DNA of 64,000 nucleotides from Odobenus rosmarus divergens (GCF_000321225.1 NW_004451883.1:62001-126000), one strand, 5' to 3'. Shown: positions 10,466 through 22,600, counted from the first letter of the stretch. Notes: a model not told the origin generated them from the letters alone. Program-made: numbers and translations.

Positions 10466-10965
10466 TAATTCAAAGGGATATGTGCACCCCTATGTTTATT
10501 GCAGCATTATTTACAATAGCCAAGATACGGAAGTGGCCCAAGTGTCCATGGATAGATGAGTGGACAAGGAAGATGTGGTGTGTACACACAATGGAATATT
10601 ATGCAGCCATCAGAAAGAATGAGAACTTGCCATTTGCAAAGATGTGGATGGATCCAGAGGGGATCATGCTGAGTGAAATAAGTCAGACAGAGAAAGACAA
10701 ATACCATATGATTTCACTCATATGTGGAATTTAAGAAACAAAACAGAGAGAAAAAGAGACAAACACAAGATTAATCACGGAGAACACACTGGGGTCGCCA
10801 GAGGGGAGGTTGGGGGATGGGTGACAGACAAAATGAGGAAGACGACACTTGTCGTGGTGAGTGCAGTGATGCATACAATTGTGAGATCACTCTACTGTAT
10901 GTCTGAAAACTGATCTGAATGAATTACTCCATTTTTAAATTCCATTTAAAAAAATAAAGACAAAG
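10466..10965 (+). mobile_element. 5'-truncated L1 3' end (ORF2 C-terminus plus 3'UTR)
   Basis: The frame 10480-10734 encodes the end of L1 ORF2, with [21 protein letters not shown] and MLSEISQTEKDKYH motifs ending at MISLICGI. A 3'UTR follows to an A-rich end (ccatttaaaaaaataaag). It starts abruptly mid-ORF2, as expected of a 5'-truncated copy. It is diverged and looks older than the copies at 36.6 and 52 kb. Confidence 0.85.
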
Positions 10966-11140
10966 ATCAAGGCATATGTATTGCTCAAAGACACTTTTAA
11001 TCCGAAATTCAAAATTATTTATTAAAAATTAATGGCAATAAAATAAGATAAATAAAATAAAATTGATGGCAAATACAACCTACAATAAATATTGAATTTT
11101 TTTCCTTTTTTCCCCTTGTTTTATTGAAGTATAAAAAGTG
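10966..11140. other. AT-rich junk, possible L1 tail material
   Basis: AT-rich with poly-A-like and T-rich tracts; 'ttttattgaagtataaaaag' resembles an antisense L1 3'UTR end. The boundaries are not clear. Confidence 0.35.
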
Positions 11141-11744
11141 TACCATATTGTGTGCATGGCCAGAAATGCACACGAGTGTGCCCACACATGTGTCTTTGCC
11201 GGCCTTGAGCTGGATGGCTGTGGTGCAGAATGAGGAGGGGGCAAGAGACAGATCGCAGGAGGGAGTGCAGGGGAGGAGGGGAAGGTCAGGGCCTGTGTGC
11301 AGAGCTGGGTCAGAGGTGGAGGACCCAGAGCGTGGGGTCTGAGCAGCTGGGGTGCGGATGGTTGGGAGTGACTCCGCCTCTCTGTTTAGAACTCTTAAAA
11401 GAAGGGATGCGTAATGTAACGACCCGGGCCCTTTCCACAGGACTCGGCGCAGAGCTGCCTCGGTGTTCCAGAGAGCAGGTGCTCTGGCACGCCACCGCCG
11501 CTCGCCGCGCCCCTGCAACCCCACGCTGCCCCCCCAACCCTGGCCCGAGACGAAGCCTGCCCGTCCTTCTTCCGGTTTATTTCCTTGGATTTATTTCTTG
11601 GTGCCGAGTTCCAGGGCGAAAGGGTTTCTGCTCTGATCTTCAGGTGGTCCAGGTCACCCTCCCTGCATCCTGCTCCTTCGGGAGAGGCAGACGTGCTCGA
11701 GGAATAAGACTCACCCTCGGGGCCTCGCTCGGAATCTCCCCAGG
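11141..11744. other. Unique GC-rich stretch
   Basis: No recognisable gene or repeat. Open frames on both strands lack domains. Confidence 0.4.
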
Positions 11745-11960
11745 CGCGTTATTCAGAATAGCAATATCAAGTCGTGGCTAAATAAGTGCATCACTTCTAA
11801 ATTAGCAGTTTTCAGGGGGAAAAAAAATCTTACCGCATGCCAACTTGCAGAGTCTAAGTTTCTGTTTAATCTTATACTAAATTTAAAGAGGATTTAATTA
11901 GCAATTCATTTCTTCTCTTTATTTACATTGTGTGTTTCTCTTGAAATGAGATTTGAAGTG
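11745..11960. promoter_or_regulatory. Candidate conserved enhancer (AT-rich TAAT-core island)
   Basis: An abrupt AT-rich, non-repetitive block flanked by GC-rich DNA. It contains 'ctaaattagcag', 'gaggatttaattagcaattc' and a FOX-like 'tatttacattg'. Several homeodomain-type TAATTA/ATTAG cores lie within about 170 bp. Function is inferred only from composition and motif density. Confidence 0.28.
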
Positions 11961-12580
11961 AATTCTATTTCTGTCCCAGGGCACAGTGTTAAGTATGATT
12001 GAGGGCAGTGCTCACAGGAAACTGCGCTGTGTGGCACCTCTCTTGGGAGGGAAGTGCGTGGCCATGAGACTGTGCCTTCCTTTTAGGAATGAAATAGCAG
12101 ACGCCCCTCCACTCCCCCGCCTCGGCCAGCAGGCTCTCCGAGCTCAGGACTTGCCCGCGTGGCTCCTCTGGGCTCCCAGCTCTGTCCCCGGCCCCTCCCC
12201 CATCTGCGCCCCAAGGACATTCCCCAGTGGCCTCAGGGACGCTCCCTGCACAGCAGCTGTCCCCTTCCTCCCTCTCCCGGGCTGAAAGCAGACAGCGGCT
12301 TCGCTCTGGACCCCCAGGCCTCTCGGGCTACGCATGGAGCAGATGCCCAGACCTGGGGGGTGTTTGTTGCCTGGGCCACCCGACGACCACCGCTGGTTTG
12401 CCTACCTCATTCTTGGCGAGCAGCAGAGGTGGGCCATCCTGACCGTGACAGGTTCCTCCTGTGGTCGGTGTGACCCAGGCCGTGAGCTGGTTAGCGGCCC
12501 TGGGAACTAGCCATCTGGAACGGTCTCCCTGACCTTCCCTGGGGGGTCTTCCACTCCCCATGCAGGAGGGGGTGGGGGCG
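11961..12580. other. Unique GC-rich stretch
   Basis: No recognised feature. The open frames are proline/serine-rich chance frames. Confidence 0.4.
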
Positions 12581-12664
12581 GTATGTGCGTGTGTGTGCAG
12601 GCGTGTGTGTCGCACACATGGGTGTGGTGCGCGTGCATGGCACGTGCATGTGCACGTGCGTGCG
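12581..12664. repeat. Alternating GT/GC tract (Z-DNA-prone) with two CACGTG E-boxes
   Basis: Nearly continuous purine-pyrimidine alternation (gtatgtgcgtgtgtgtgc, then gcgcgtgcatggcacgtgca). Two palindromic GCACGTGC sites hold CACGTG at 12641-12646 and 12653-12658. Such tracts can adopt Z-DNA under negative supercoiling. Whether the E-boxes are bound is unknown. Confidence 0.65.
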
Positions 12665-12835
12665 GCTGGACTGCAGCTCTGGGCGCAGTGGGGTGGGGAG
12701 GCGGGCCAGCTGTGGCGGCCGTTGACCGCGCTCTCCTGGCCTTGGCCCACCTGCCCCTTGGTCGGCAAGCCCCTCTTTCCTCCCTGTTTTGATGCCCGGG
12801 GCTGGGGGCCGGCCGGCTGCTCCTGGCGGTTCCGT

Positions 12836-12889
12836 GGGGGGTGGTGTGGACCCCGGGGGGTGGTGTGGACACCGGGGGATGGTGCGGAC
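12836..12889. repeat. Short minisatellite, about three units of ~21 bp
   Basis: The unit is approximately GGTGGTGTGGACCCCGGGG, followed by ggtggtgtggacaccggggg and atggtgcggacg. The third copy is the most diverged. It is a G-rich tandem array of local origin. Confidence 0.7.
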
Positions 12890-15559
12890 GAGCGCTGGAG
12901 GCCGTCTCCCCGCCTCTGCTGTGCTATTTGTTCTCCCCCAGTGTTTTGCTCTCCGGGGTTCATTTTAGAACGTTCCTGTCGCTATGTTTCAAGTTCACTA
13001 GACTTCTCCTTGGCAGTGTCTAAGCTGCTGTCAACCCCGTCCCAGGGCCCCAGCTTCTCTCATCCCTGGAAGTCCGCCGGCTCTTTATTTCCTTGGTCTT
13101 TGCTCTGCGGGCTTACTTCACGCCTCAGCTCTTCCTCCAGCTTCCTCAGCGCTTCCAAGGCTCTGTCACTGTCCCCTTCTAGCCCATTGTATCATCTGTG
13201 CTACTTTTGGGCTGGTCTCAAATGATTCTTCTCCTCATCCCAGGTCCTGTTTTCCTGCTTCTTCGCCAGTCCGGTACTTTTCAACTGGATGCAGACACCG
13301 TCCGTTTCACCTTGTTGGGTGCTGGTACTTTGCATCCCTACGGATCCCTCGGGGCTTGCACTCGGCTCAGGTCCGGGAGGTGTGAAGTTACAGAAAAACA
13401 CTGTGACCCTTTGAGTCTTGCCCCCAAGCTTGCTGAGGTGGCCGAGCAGCATGCAGCCCACTGACGCAGAGCCTCTGAGCACCCCACCCGGTGCCCCGGG
13501 GCGACGGGCAAGGGAACTGCTCCTGGCTGCAAGAGTGGTGGCCGCTGTACCCCCCCCAGCTCTTTCGGGGGTCCTTTCTCCAGTATGGGCAGTTTCTTCA
13601 CATGCACGCACTTCCTGGTGCCCAGCGGGGCCCTGGAGGGGTCTCTGCACGTCTGCAGACCCGGCTGTCTTTGCGGGGAAGCTGTGGCTCTCACTTGTGC
13701 TGCGGGGAGCCCCAGCTGCCCGCGTCTGTCCTCCGAGCACTGTGGCCTCAAGCCCACCACAGCCCCCTGGCCCTTTGTGTCCCATCGGGATCGCTGTCCT
13801 TTGTGCCCTGACGTCCAGTGTCTTGAAACCGTTGTTTCCATAGTTTCTCTCTTTTTTCAGTTGTTCGGGCAGGGCCAGAAGCGGAAGTTGCATTTGCAAT
13901 GTTAACGTTAGGAGTGTGGATTTGTCCCGAAGGTCATGGAAGCCACAGGAGTGACTGGCTTGGTCTCAGCCTCAGGCCATGCTGCCAGATCCAAACGGAA
14001 CGTTTTCTTTCTCTCAGAGCAGACCTGTGGTTTCTTGGGCATCTCGCCCAAAGTGGACAACGGCTCAGCTGGGGTTCCAGGGGTGAGCTTTCACTTGCAG
14101 AGGGTGGAGATGGCCATTCAGCCGCAGACCGTGTGATGGGGCGATGGGTCAAGAATCCCAGGAGGCTGGTGGCAGCTTTTTGACTGCCTTGAATGTGGAA
14201 GAGGGGTGATTATGAAATTAGGGGCAGGGCTCCAGGTAGACAGTGTGCGATTCTGTTTGTTGGATCTCAACCTAGGAGTGGCCTTGAGAGGCAGCCATGC
14301 CTGTGCGCTCATTGGTGCCAAGCAGTGGCTGCAGACCACGTGTTTGAAAACCCAAGTGACCACCTTCCACTTCCACAGGGGTGACAGGGTGCGGGAGGCG
14401 CGCAGCTCCACCTCTCCCCTTCGCACCCCTGCTTCCTTGCCCTTAGAATCCTTAGTCACAGCTCCGATTTTCTCGATCTTTTGCTTATTAGAACGTAAGC
14501 CCAGCACATGCCTGATGTTCAGAAATGTTTGTTGTTGAAATAGTGTTACCCGAAGTCAGATTTTTCTGTGGCTGGTTGGCAAACGTTGGTTTTTGAGTGA
14601 GATGGGCATCAGTGATGCTTACATTGATTGTTTCAATTTGCCTTCCCTGCCCACTGGTGCCAGTAGTTTCGCGGGCGCACTTGCTGGGTACAGAGCGACT
14701 CTGGCTGGACCCTTAGGGTGTCTGTGATCCTTCACCCTGATGGGTGAACGAACGGGGATGGACTGTGGATTCACAGGCACTAGGTCTCCTGGGCTGGGGC
14801 ACCTCATTCTGTGATGTCGGCAGCCAGCTGCCTCCAAGGGCGCATTCATCCAGTAAGTTATGCGGGTGCCAGGGGCAGGGAGACCCGGCTGTGCTCGCCA
14901 GCCTTCCCATATTCTGCTCCACGTTCCCCCTTCCCCACGTCCTGGCACTTGGGGCAGACGGGTGGCAGTGGAGGAGGTGATGGGCTCCGAGATGACGTCC
15001 GGGCTTCTTCTGTCAGAGGGCAGCCTGGGTCAGATGGTCCCTCAGTGGCCACGTGGCAGCCGCAGCCCTGGGCGCCATGTGGCCAGTGCGGGTCTCGGGC
15101 TGGGGTCCACTGTGACCACACAGGAACCAAGGGTGAAGTAGCCTCCCCTCCCCACCTGCGGGAGGGTGCTGGTCTCGGAGTGGACGGGCCCCTTTAGAAC
15201 ACTGTCCTTCCCAGGCTGCTTTCCATGGCAGGGCCGCTGCCCTCATCACAGGGTGGACCTGCCTCCTTGTGGCTTCCTCTTAGATGAAACTCTACGCCCT
15301 CGAGATGCCCATTCTGGGCCCTGGGGTGTTTGGGAAGGACGTCTGTGATGCACGGATTACAGACCATCCCCCTCACCTGATCCACACATGGCAATGGGAC
15401 AGGTGGCCCCTGGCCTCACCGTGTTCAGCTCAGACAGGGGGCCAGAGGACGTGCTCTCTGCCTGCGGTCACCAGCTGCGATCCTCAAGTCTGGTCTTCGC
15501 CCTTCCTTGGACTCCAAGATCAACACTCCTTCTGCTGCATGTTAGCTGCTCTGAGAAAC
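12890..15559. other. Long unique GC-rich stretch, no gene supported
   Basis: About 2.7 kb without a recognisable gene or high-copy repeat. The longest frame (minus, about 232 codons, 13201-13899) is low-complexity and overlaps other open frames, as expected by chance in GC-rich DNA. Confidence 0.4.
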
Positions 15560-15900
15560 GTGGCCTGGATCCACTGGTCTACACAACAGGGATTTATGTT
15601 TCTCAGTCTGGAGGCTGGAAGCCCACGATCAAGGGTCCAGCAGACTGGGTTCCTGTGAGGGCCTCTTCCTGGCCTGCACACACCTGCCCTCCCCCGTGCC
15701 CTCTCGAGGTGGGGAGAAACAGGGAGCTCTCTGCTGTCCTTTCTGACAAGGGCTCCAGTCCTGGGTCCTACCCTCATGACTGCATCCAACCCTGATCAAT
15801 TCCCGAAGGCCCGCCTCCCAGCAGCATCCCATTGGGGGGTTAAGGCCGCGACATGTGAATTTGGGGGGGACACAAAGATTCTGTCTAGAACAGGTGTAGT
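15560..15900 (-). repeat. MLT1-type MaLR LTR (antisense)
   Basis: The plus strand reads as the reverse complement of an MLT1 LTR. Blocks in order are 'acagggatttatgtttctca', 'ggctggaagcccacgatcaa', 'ggtcctaccctcatgactgc', 'cgaaggcccgcctcccagca' and 'gacatgtgaatttggggggg'. It is a solitary, diverged LTR of the ERVL-MaLR group; no internal viral genes are present. Confidence 0.75.
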
Positions 15901-16224
15901 CCTCTGTGGGAGCGTGGAGGCTGGAGGGGCTGCCCGGGTGCCGCTCACCAACACGTGGACAAGAAACTCTAAGCCTCTCAAGGGAGAAAGCACCACATGG
16001 CCCCCCGACTCCGACACAGAGCCCCCCACTGCCCCCTCCTGCCTCCGTGGCAGGCAGCACTGGGGCCTCAGGGCATCTTCCCAGGAAGATCTAACGGGTC
16101 TCCGAGTCTTATCACCTGGCCACCCCAGGCTTTTCAGTAAAAACAGAAAACCCTAAGACTTCTTGCGCTAGTGTCTATGTCTGTGCCTCCAGCTCTGTCT
16201 TCCACGGGCTCCATCAGCCAGCAT

Positions 16225-16578
16225 CTTCTGGAGAAGCAGGGCCAGTAGGACACATGCGGACATTCTGAGCTTGTGGGGTCTGGTGAGTCTGGAATCTGTG
16301 GGGCTGGCCGGCAGGGGAGGTCAGGGAAGAGGTGATATTGCAGTGTGGGAGCAAGACTCCCTCTTCTCTGGGGAGCAGCCTTGTCTTTGAAGACCTTCCA
16401 CTGATTGGATGATGCTCAGACACATTATGGAGGGTCATCTGCTTTACTTGGGGTCAACTGATTGTAAACATTAATCTCATCTAAAAAAAAAAAATAACTT
16501 CAGCACCATCTTAGATGTTTGACCAAACAGCTGGGCACCATGACCTAGCCAGGCTGACACATCAACCACCGCAGGGAT
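16225..16578 (+). repeat. L1M-type 3' end
   Basis: It shares block order with 4184-4585: 'ccactgattggatgatgctc', 'cattatggagggtcatctgc', 'aaacattaatctcatct', then an A12 run, 'atgtttgaccaaacagctgg' and 'gctgacacatcaaccacc'. It is an old L1-type tail; the exact subfamily is uncertain. Confidence 0.6.
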
Positions 16579-19500
16579 TCATGGGTTTGCACAGTGCCCC
16601 TCCCTATCAGAGGAGGGGACTTCTCCAAGAAGGGAGAAGGATCACCAGCCAAGGGCATGGCCGCGTGCTGGGGCCTGGGGCTTTCAAGGAGGGTGAGCCA
16701 CCCCTCTGCCCCACAGCTGTGCTGCTGGGGTCCTGGGGGCAAACATCCTGCTGCCCAACTGGCTGGAATACGGAGGCCTCTCTGGTGGGCAGCCTGTCTC
16801 CCCACTTTTCCTGCACCCCAGGGGCACAAGGCCCCCAACAGCATGGACGGGACAGCGGGGTGCTCAGTCGGATGCTCTGGAGGGTTAGCTTGGTGGGGTG
16901 CTCAGGACCCTGCTGCTAACTAGGCAGCAGCATGGGCGATCACTGAGATGAGCAGAGGAGAAGCAGCTGGTTCCGGAAACTTCTGCAGGCTCTTCTTTGT
17001 GGCTCAGTGCCATGGGAGCCCGCCCTTTCAGCCCAACAGCTCTGCTGGATGCTCTGGGCCTGGGGGTGGGATCCACAGGGAGCCAGCTCCGTCATTCTAA
17101 CCCTTAGAACCTTATGAAACTCAGGATTCCTGTTTCGCATTTAGGGCAGTGGGTGGACGCCTTGAAACTTGAGAAACTGTTACTTCAGCTCTTAAAATTG
17201 TTGTGGATTAACAAAAATTTCCCCTCCATGCCTCCACCTTTGGAACAAGACTCTTCAGGCTGGACTGCTTAGCTTGGCTTTGTGATGACGAGCTCATTCC
17301 GATGGGGAGTCTCCCACAGGCCCAGCATGGAACAGCCCTCATCTGGGATGCGCCCAGAGACAGCCCTCCATCCCCGGCTGTCCCTCCGGAACTTGGTCCT
17401 CATCCGAGGTTTGGAAATTTAAAGTGGTCTGCAGTGTGCAGTGAGGGTGTGGACTGAAACTCCATGTGAATTGGGAAGGCCATCGGCACAGCGACGGGCA
17501 TGAACCTTGCAGGTGTCCCTAGAGCCTGGGCTGGGGGGCTGGGGCCTCCCTGCTGGCACTGCCCTTGCCCGACTCACACCGAGTTTCAGAGTTTGACATG
17601 GACCCCTGAGCTACAGCCACAGGACACTGTGGAGAATTTGGGTGACCGGCCTCACATTGGGCGGGCTGCTCCAGGCCGGGTCCTGGCTCCGGGAGGCACA
17701 CTAGCCTAGCAGGGGGTCCTCTTCCCAGCAAGAGGCAGAGGGAGATGCCTCTCTGGGCATGGGGCCAGAGTCCGCCAAGAACACGTCTGCAGGATGCCCC
17801 CCACAGCTGTCCCCAGCTCGAGGAGCTGACTCTCCCCAGCAGCTGCTCCCCAGTGGCCACTGGGAGAGCCAGACAGTCCTGTGCAGACATGCAGGGGTGA
17901 GTGTGGAGTGCTGCCACAGGCCACACCAGGCTGCAGATGTACCTGGGGGGGGTGTGCACCCTGGGACCTCACTTCAGTGGTCTGCCCAGGTGCCTGGGTC
18001 ACCTATCCCGTGGATGTTGGACGTGTCCTCAAATCACTCTCAAGTGTCCCGTGGCCACAGTGCAGCCCGGAGCCACACTGGCTGTAGATGGGGGGGGCAG
18101 GGGGTGCTGGGCCCAGCAAGGGCAGGAGGGGCCCCTGGAACCGTGAAGGATGGGGCTGGGCAGGCTGGCTCCTGAGTGGCCATGCCTCCTCCTCGTGGGG
18201 CAGTGCGGGCCCCACACAGATGGTGGAAACCAGGAAGGCAGCCACCACCCGATGGCTTGCGCAGCCCTGCCAGCCACGGGCTCTCCTGTCTCCCCGGCTT
18301 CCATCCATTTGCAACCACCTCCAAAGACCCTCAGAGGACGAGGTCGGGGGATGGGTCTCATTGCTCAGCATCTGACGTCTGTGAAGGGAATCATTAGGAC
18401 CCATCTGAGCAGGAGGAAGGATCGATTCCATTTTGCCCTGCACTGCCATCTCCTTGTCAAGAGGAAAGATCTACGATGGTTTTACTTAAGATGCTGCTTC
18501 CCCCAGAGCTGGCCGCTCGTCTGTGCTCTGCTCCATCCTTCACAGCTCCTGACTGTAAAGTTCTCGTCAAAGATTCTCATCAGGCTGGGCCTCAGGGACC
18601 TGGCTCCCTCTCAGGAGAGAGGGCATGGGCCTGGGGCAGCGGCCAGGTGCTGTTTACACAGCAGGGCTTGCTGGTGGTGGTGGAGCCAAGGGGAGGCTGC
18701 GGGTGGGAACTTGCCCTTTCCTGCGGTCCCGCTGAGCCCTCCTATTGCTGCTGGAGCCTCCAGAGTTTGGACGTGAAGCGAGGTCTGCTTTCTGGGCCCC
18801 GGGCCCCAGATCTGTTGCAGAGAGGTGGACCAGCCCCCTGGAATGGGCCCTGGTGCCACCCGGGCTGTGGGAAGGTTCAGGGTGGTCCGGCAGTGATCCT
18901 GGAAGGATCAGGAACTTGTGGATGAGGAGGCATCCCGTGACATCCAAACTCCTTCCTTACCAGCTCCTGATTGTGTGCCCAGGCACATGGTGGCTTCTGA
19001 AAAGAGCTGCAAGGGCACGGGGGGGGCCAGGCTGGGTCACCAGATGATAATCCTGTGTCTGGAAGGAAGCTCTGAGGCCAGCCAGCCTGACTTCCTTGGC
19101 TTTCAGCGGGAGAACGGGGCCTGGAGGGACAGGGACCAGGGGCTCCATCTCTGCTGCTGGAGGGTCCCGCCCTCTGCCCGGCGGGTCCTGCGCTGGCGAG
19201 CTGGACATTTGCAGCTATGGCTCGAATCCCTGCCCACCTTCCAGGCCACCAGGGTCAGGCCTCTGACCGTCATTGTCACCCACATGCTCGATCACCTTCT
19301 GCCTCACAGTGGTCACAGTGCCCTTTGCAACTGTAGAGATGTGTCTGGAAATCTGTGAGGCCTGGGTCACAGGTGGAACAGAAACCCCAAATCCCAGGGT
19401 CCAGGCACTCGAGGGTTCGACCCCTGTGGACAAGTGTGGAGGCTGGAGTAATCAGGATTTGAGCATACTTGTCTCTCCCCTGTGGTCCCCTGTGTCCCCT

Positions 19501-19610
19501 GCCCCCCAGACTATGCCCTGTTTGCTTTGGTGGCCGTGAAATTCAGAACAGAGCTGCCCACTGTCTCCGGCCATGGTCTGTGGCTACTCTTGTTGCCCCT
19601 TCATCCAAAT
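16579..19610. other. Long unique GC-rich stretch
   Basis: About 3 kb with no recognisable gene, exon or clear interspersed repeat. Many short frames overlap on both strands without domains. Confidence 0.4.
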
Positions 19611-19617
19611 TTGGTCT

Positions 19618-20306
19618 GTTTTCTAACAAAATAAAATCGTGTATATTTAAGATGGATGACATGGTATTTCAATATACGTACACACCGTGAAATGATTTCC
19701 ACGATCAAGTTAATAACATCCCTGTCTCCTCACGCCGTTACTGATCTTTGTGTATGGTGGAAGCACCCAAGATCTCCCTTCTAGCAAATTCCCAGGGTAC
19801 AGGACGGCGCTGTTAATGATGGCCAGCACGCTGCACCCCGGAGATCTCCAGAACTCGTTCATCCTGCATGAGGGAAATTTGCACCCTTTGACCGCCACTC
19901 TGTTGGCGGGAATGCAAAATGGTGCCGCCACTGTGGGAAACAGCGTGAAGGGTCCTCAAAGAATTAAAAATAGAACGACCCTATGATCCAGTAACCTCAC
20001 TTCTGGGTATCCATCCCCAAGAAATGAAGTCAGTACCTTGAAGGGCCGTGTGCAACCCCCTTGTTCACGCTGCGTCGTCCGCAGTGGCCGAGACGTGGGA
20101 GCAACCGAAACGTCTGTTGACGGATGGATAAAGAAGACGTGGTCTGCACGTGCAAGGGGACATTATTTAGCCCCGAAAAGAAGGCAATCCTTGCATGATC
20201 TCACTTTTTGTGGAATCTGGAAAAGTCCCACTCATAGAACCAGAGACTGGAGCTGTGGTTGCCAGGAGCAGGTGTGTCGGGGGAGGGAACTGGGGAGATG
20301 CTGGTC
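19618..20306 (-). mobile_element. Ancient L1 3' end with twin-priming inversion
   Basis: Positions 19618-19893 are L1 3'UTR in antisense; read on the minus strand they run from 'ggtcaaagggtgcaaattt' to an AAATATACA-rich end. Positions 19894-20306 are the immediately upstream L1 sequence in the opposite (plus) orientation: ORF2 C-terminus (ctgttggcgggaatgcaaaa; cagtaacctcacttctgggt; cgtctgttgacggatggata), then the start of the 3'UTR ending 'ggggagatgctggtc'. The end of the inverted piece and the start of the 3'UTR piece share the bases ggtc and would be contiguous in an intact L1. This is the twin-priming layout. 'tggtctgttttct' (19612) and 'tggtctattttttc' (20302) could be a decayed target duplication. 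Confidence 0.7.
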
Positions 20307-20419
20307 TATTTTTTCAAAATCCTCAATGTGTAAGCTGCTTTAAATCATTTTGTGAATTGAGCAAAGGGAATCAATCCATCCGTCCATCAAGCATCAATCA
20401 AGGAATAGTATGAGTCTGT

Positions 20420-21195
20420 GAACTCATCGGAGCACATTAAACACGACTCACCCCCTGATCCATCCTCTCAGGCATGATTGATTCGGGACACTGCCGTTCA
20501 GAGAGGCTCTGGGCCCCCTGGTGCTTTGTTCTGGGGTGGGTGACCAGGCTGTCTGCCGGACTCCAAAACCGTCTCCTCTTCCGGAGCTAGAGGGAGCGGG
20601 ACGCATCTTAGGAGGAGGGCAACCCCAGCGGGGAACAGGAAAGCACGGGGCCGAGGACCCGCGGAGCTGATGGGCGTCATTCCTCTGACTCATGGTCCAG
20701 GCTTTCAGGCCCATAAAGAATGAGCCTGTGGCCCCTGCCAGTCATAGGCAGTTCATGGACGCTTAAATTAGCGAGACGGTTCACTGAGACCTGTAGAATG
20801 GCCAAAAATCCTTATATAGGTGAAGAGGTTTAGTATTTTCTGTCACGGGATTGTAAGATTTCAAAGTTATTCCATAAACAGTGTGAGTCACAAACTTGTT
20901 CACTTGGCAGATTCTAAACCCGGGGAGACACTTTCTGTGTCTTCTGGGTTAGGGGAGCCAGCTCACCCCATTTACTTGGCTTCATCACAACTGAAGTGGT
21001 TCAAACAGAAACGAGGGGCTCAGAGTCTGCCCAGCTGGAGGTGCACCCTCACTATCTCAGGGGGATGGGAAGAGTGCCCCAGCCCTGCTAGCTACCAGGA
21101 ATGTCTGAGGCCAGAAAGGATTAGACAAGGCAGCCCTCCGGGGCTGTGATGCCCATAGAGGAGAGGCCCTCTGATTTCGCCCTTGGCCCGAGGGA
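20420..21195. other. Unique stretch, no gene supported
   Basis: No recognised feature beyond mixed composition. Confidence 0.35.
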
Positions 21196-21199
21196 AGAA

Positions 21200-21510
21200 C
21201 ACTGGGCCTGGAGTCAGAGGCCCGCCCGGCAGGCCCCAGGGAGCCCCGCACCTCCCTCTTCCCCGGCAGGGGCAGGGTGAGAGCAGGTGTGCCGTCGGCC
21301 TCAGGGTTTGCCGAGACTCACAGGTGGACCTGGAGCTTCAGAGGAAGGTGCCTGGTGATGAAGCAGCCATGGGCTCTGACAGCTAGGCTCAGACCCGTGA
21401 GTGGGCCGCTCGGGAGCCCTGATGCTTCACGCTGCTCATCCGTACAACGGGGATAACAAGGTTGTCCAGCTCTGAGGGTACCTGGAAGACTCGCACACAT
21501 AATGCAGGAA
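21200..21510 (+). repeat. MIR-like SINE (diverged)
   Basis: 'gggcctggagtcagaggccc' at the start and 'gctcatccgtacaacgggga' then 'taacaaggttgtccagctct' at the end fit the MIR layout (ctcatctgtaaaatggggataa). Confidence 0.45.
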
Positions 21511-22425
21511 ACACATGCCATTGGCTGGAGCCAGTCATGTGCCCTGACCGAGGTGCAGGGAGGCTGGGAACTGTAGTCCGGCTGCGGGCAGACCGTGGGA
21601 CAGTGGGTGAGCATGTGGCTGGCCTCATGCTATCTGTGACTCCTGTTGTGGGGGATGAATCACCTGTTGTCCTCCAAATGTGGACACATGACAATCTAAA
21701 CAGCAGGTTAAGTGCTTACAGAATGGCTAGCGGTGCCCTGCCCATTTCAGTGTGTCTGTAAAATGAAGTGCCTCCCTCCACCCACCTCTACCCCATGTAC
21801 TTGGTTTTCCATGTTGCTCTTTAATTTCCTCCAAACTCCACCTGGGCGACGGTCCTTCCCCTGCAGGAGCCCTTTGTCCTCCAGGTCACCTGCTGCTCAG
21901 CCGTGGACTCCCGCCAAGCCTGGCATGTGGCACCCCTCTCTTTCCCAGATCCTACCTCTTCTCCAGGTTTGTGCTTCAGGGACATTCTAGCATTTTGAGA
22001 ACTTTCATGTCTGCACTGTTTTCCTCTTGCATTTGATTTGTACAGAGGCTGAGTCTAGAATATTCCCCATCAAGGGTTATTTTAACCAACTGCCCCCATC
22101 ACTCTTGGGGTCTTTTCCTAACTCATGCTCTTGAGATGTCTGTGTGGGAACTTGGCGGTTTTCCCTTGATTCCTGAGGTTCTTCTGTTCTGACGTGGGCC
22201 TGGCGCTGGGACCTCTGCACCCTTCGTCCTGGGGCTTGGGGGCCCTTTCAATTCAGACACTGAGGACCTTCGATTTTGAAAAATCTTCCTGGAAAAAATA
22301 CTCTTTGATAATCTGTCCCCTCCATGTTCTCTCTCCTCTTCCTCTGGACTCCATGATTCAGCTGTTAACAAATTCTCTCATTTTCTTATCTTTTCTCTCC
22401 TACTTCCCACCACCCCTTCTGCAAT
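21511..22425. other. Unique or unclassified ancient repeat DNA
   Basis: Mixed CT-rich sequence. Parts may be very old LTR or LINE material, but nothing is firm enough to name. No gene supported. Confidence 0.35.
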
Positions 22426-22429
22426 ATTA

Positions 22430-22600
22430 GCTCAACTTCCTCTTTCAAACCTTCCATGGAGCCTTTCTTGATCCAGCTTTTTTTTTTTTTTTGATTCCCC
22501 AAATCTATTCTGCTCTCTGCACATTTATCTTTTTTATAGCCATCCTTTTTGCTTCAGGGATGCGACATTTTTATTTTTCCGACGATATTCATTGCCAATT
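22430..22600 (-). repeat. L2-like fragment with T15 run
   Basis: 'ccatggagcctttcttgatc' resembles the antisense L2 3' end (aagccttccctgacc). It is interrupted by a T15 run (about 22479-22493) before 'gattccccaaatctattctg'. Weak call. Confidence 0.35.
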
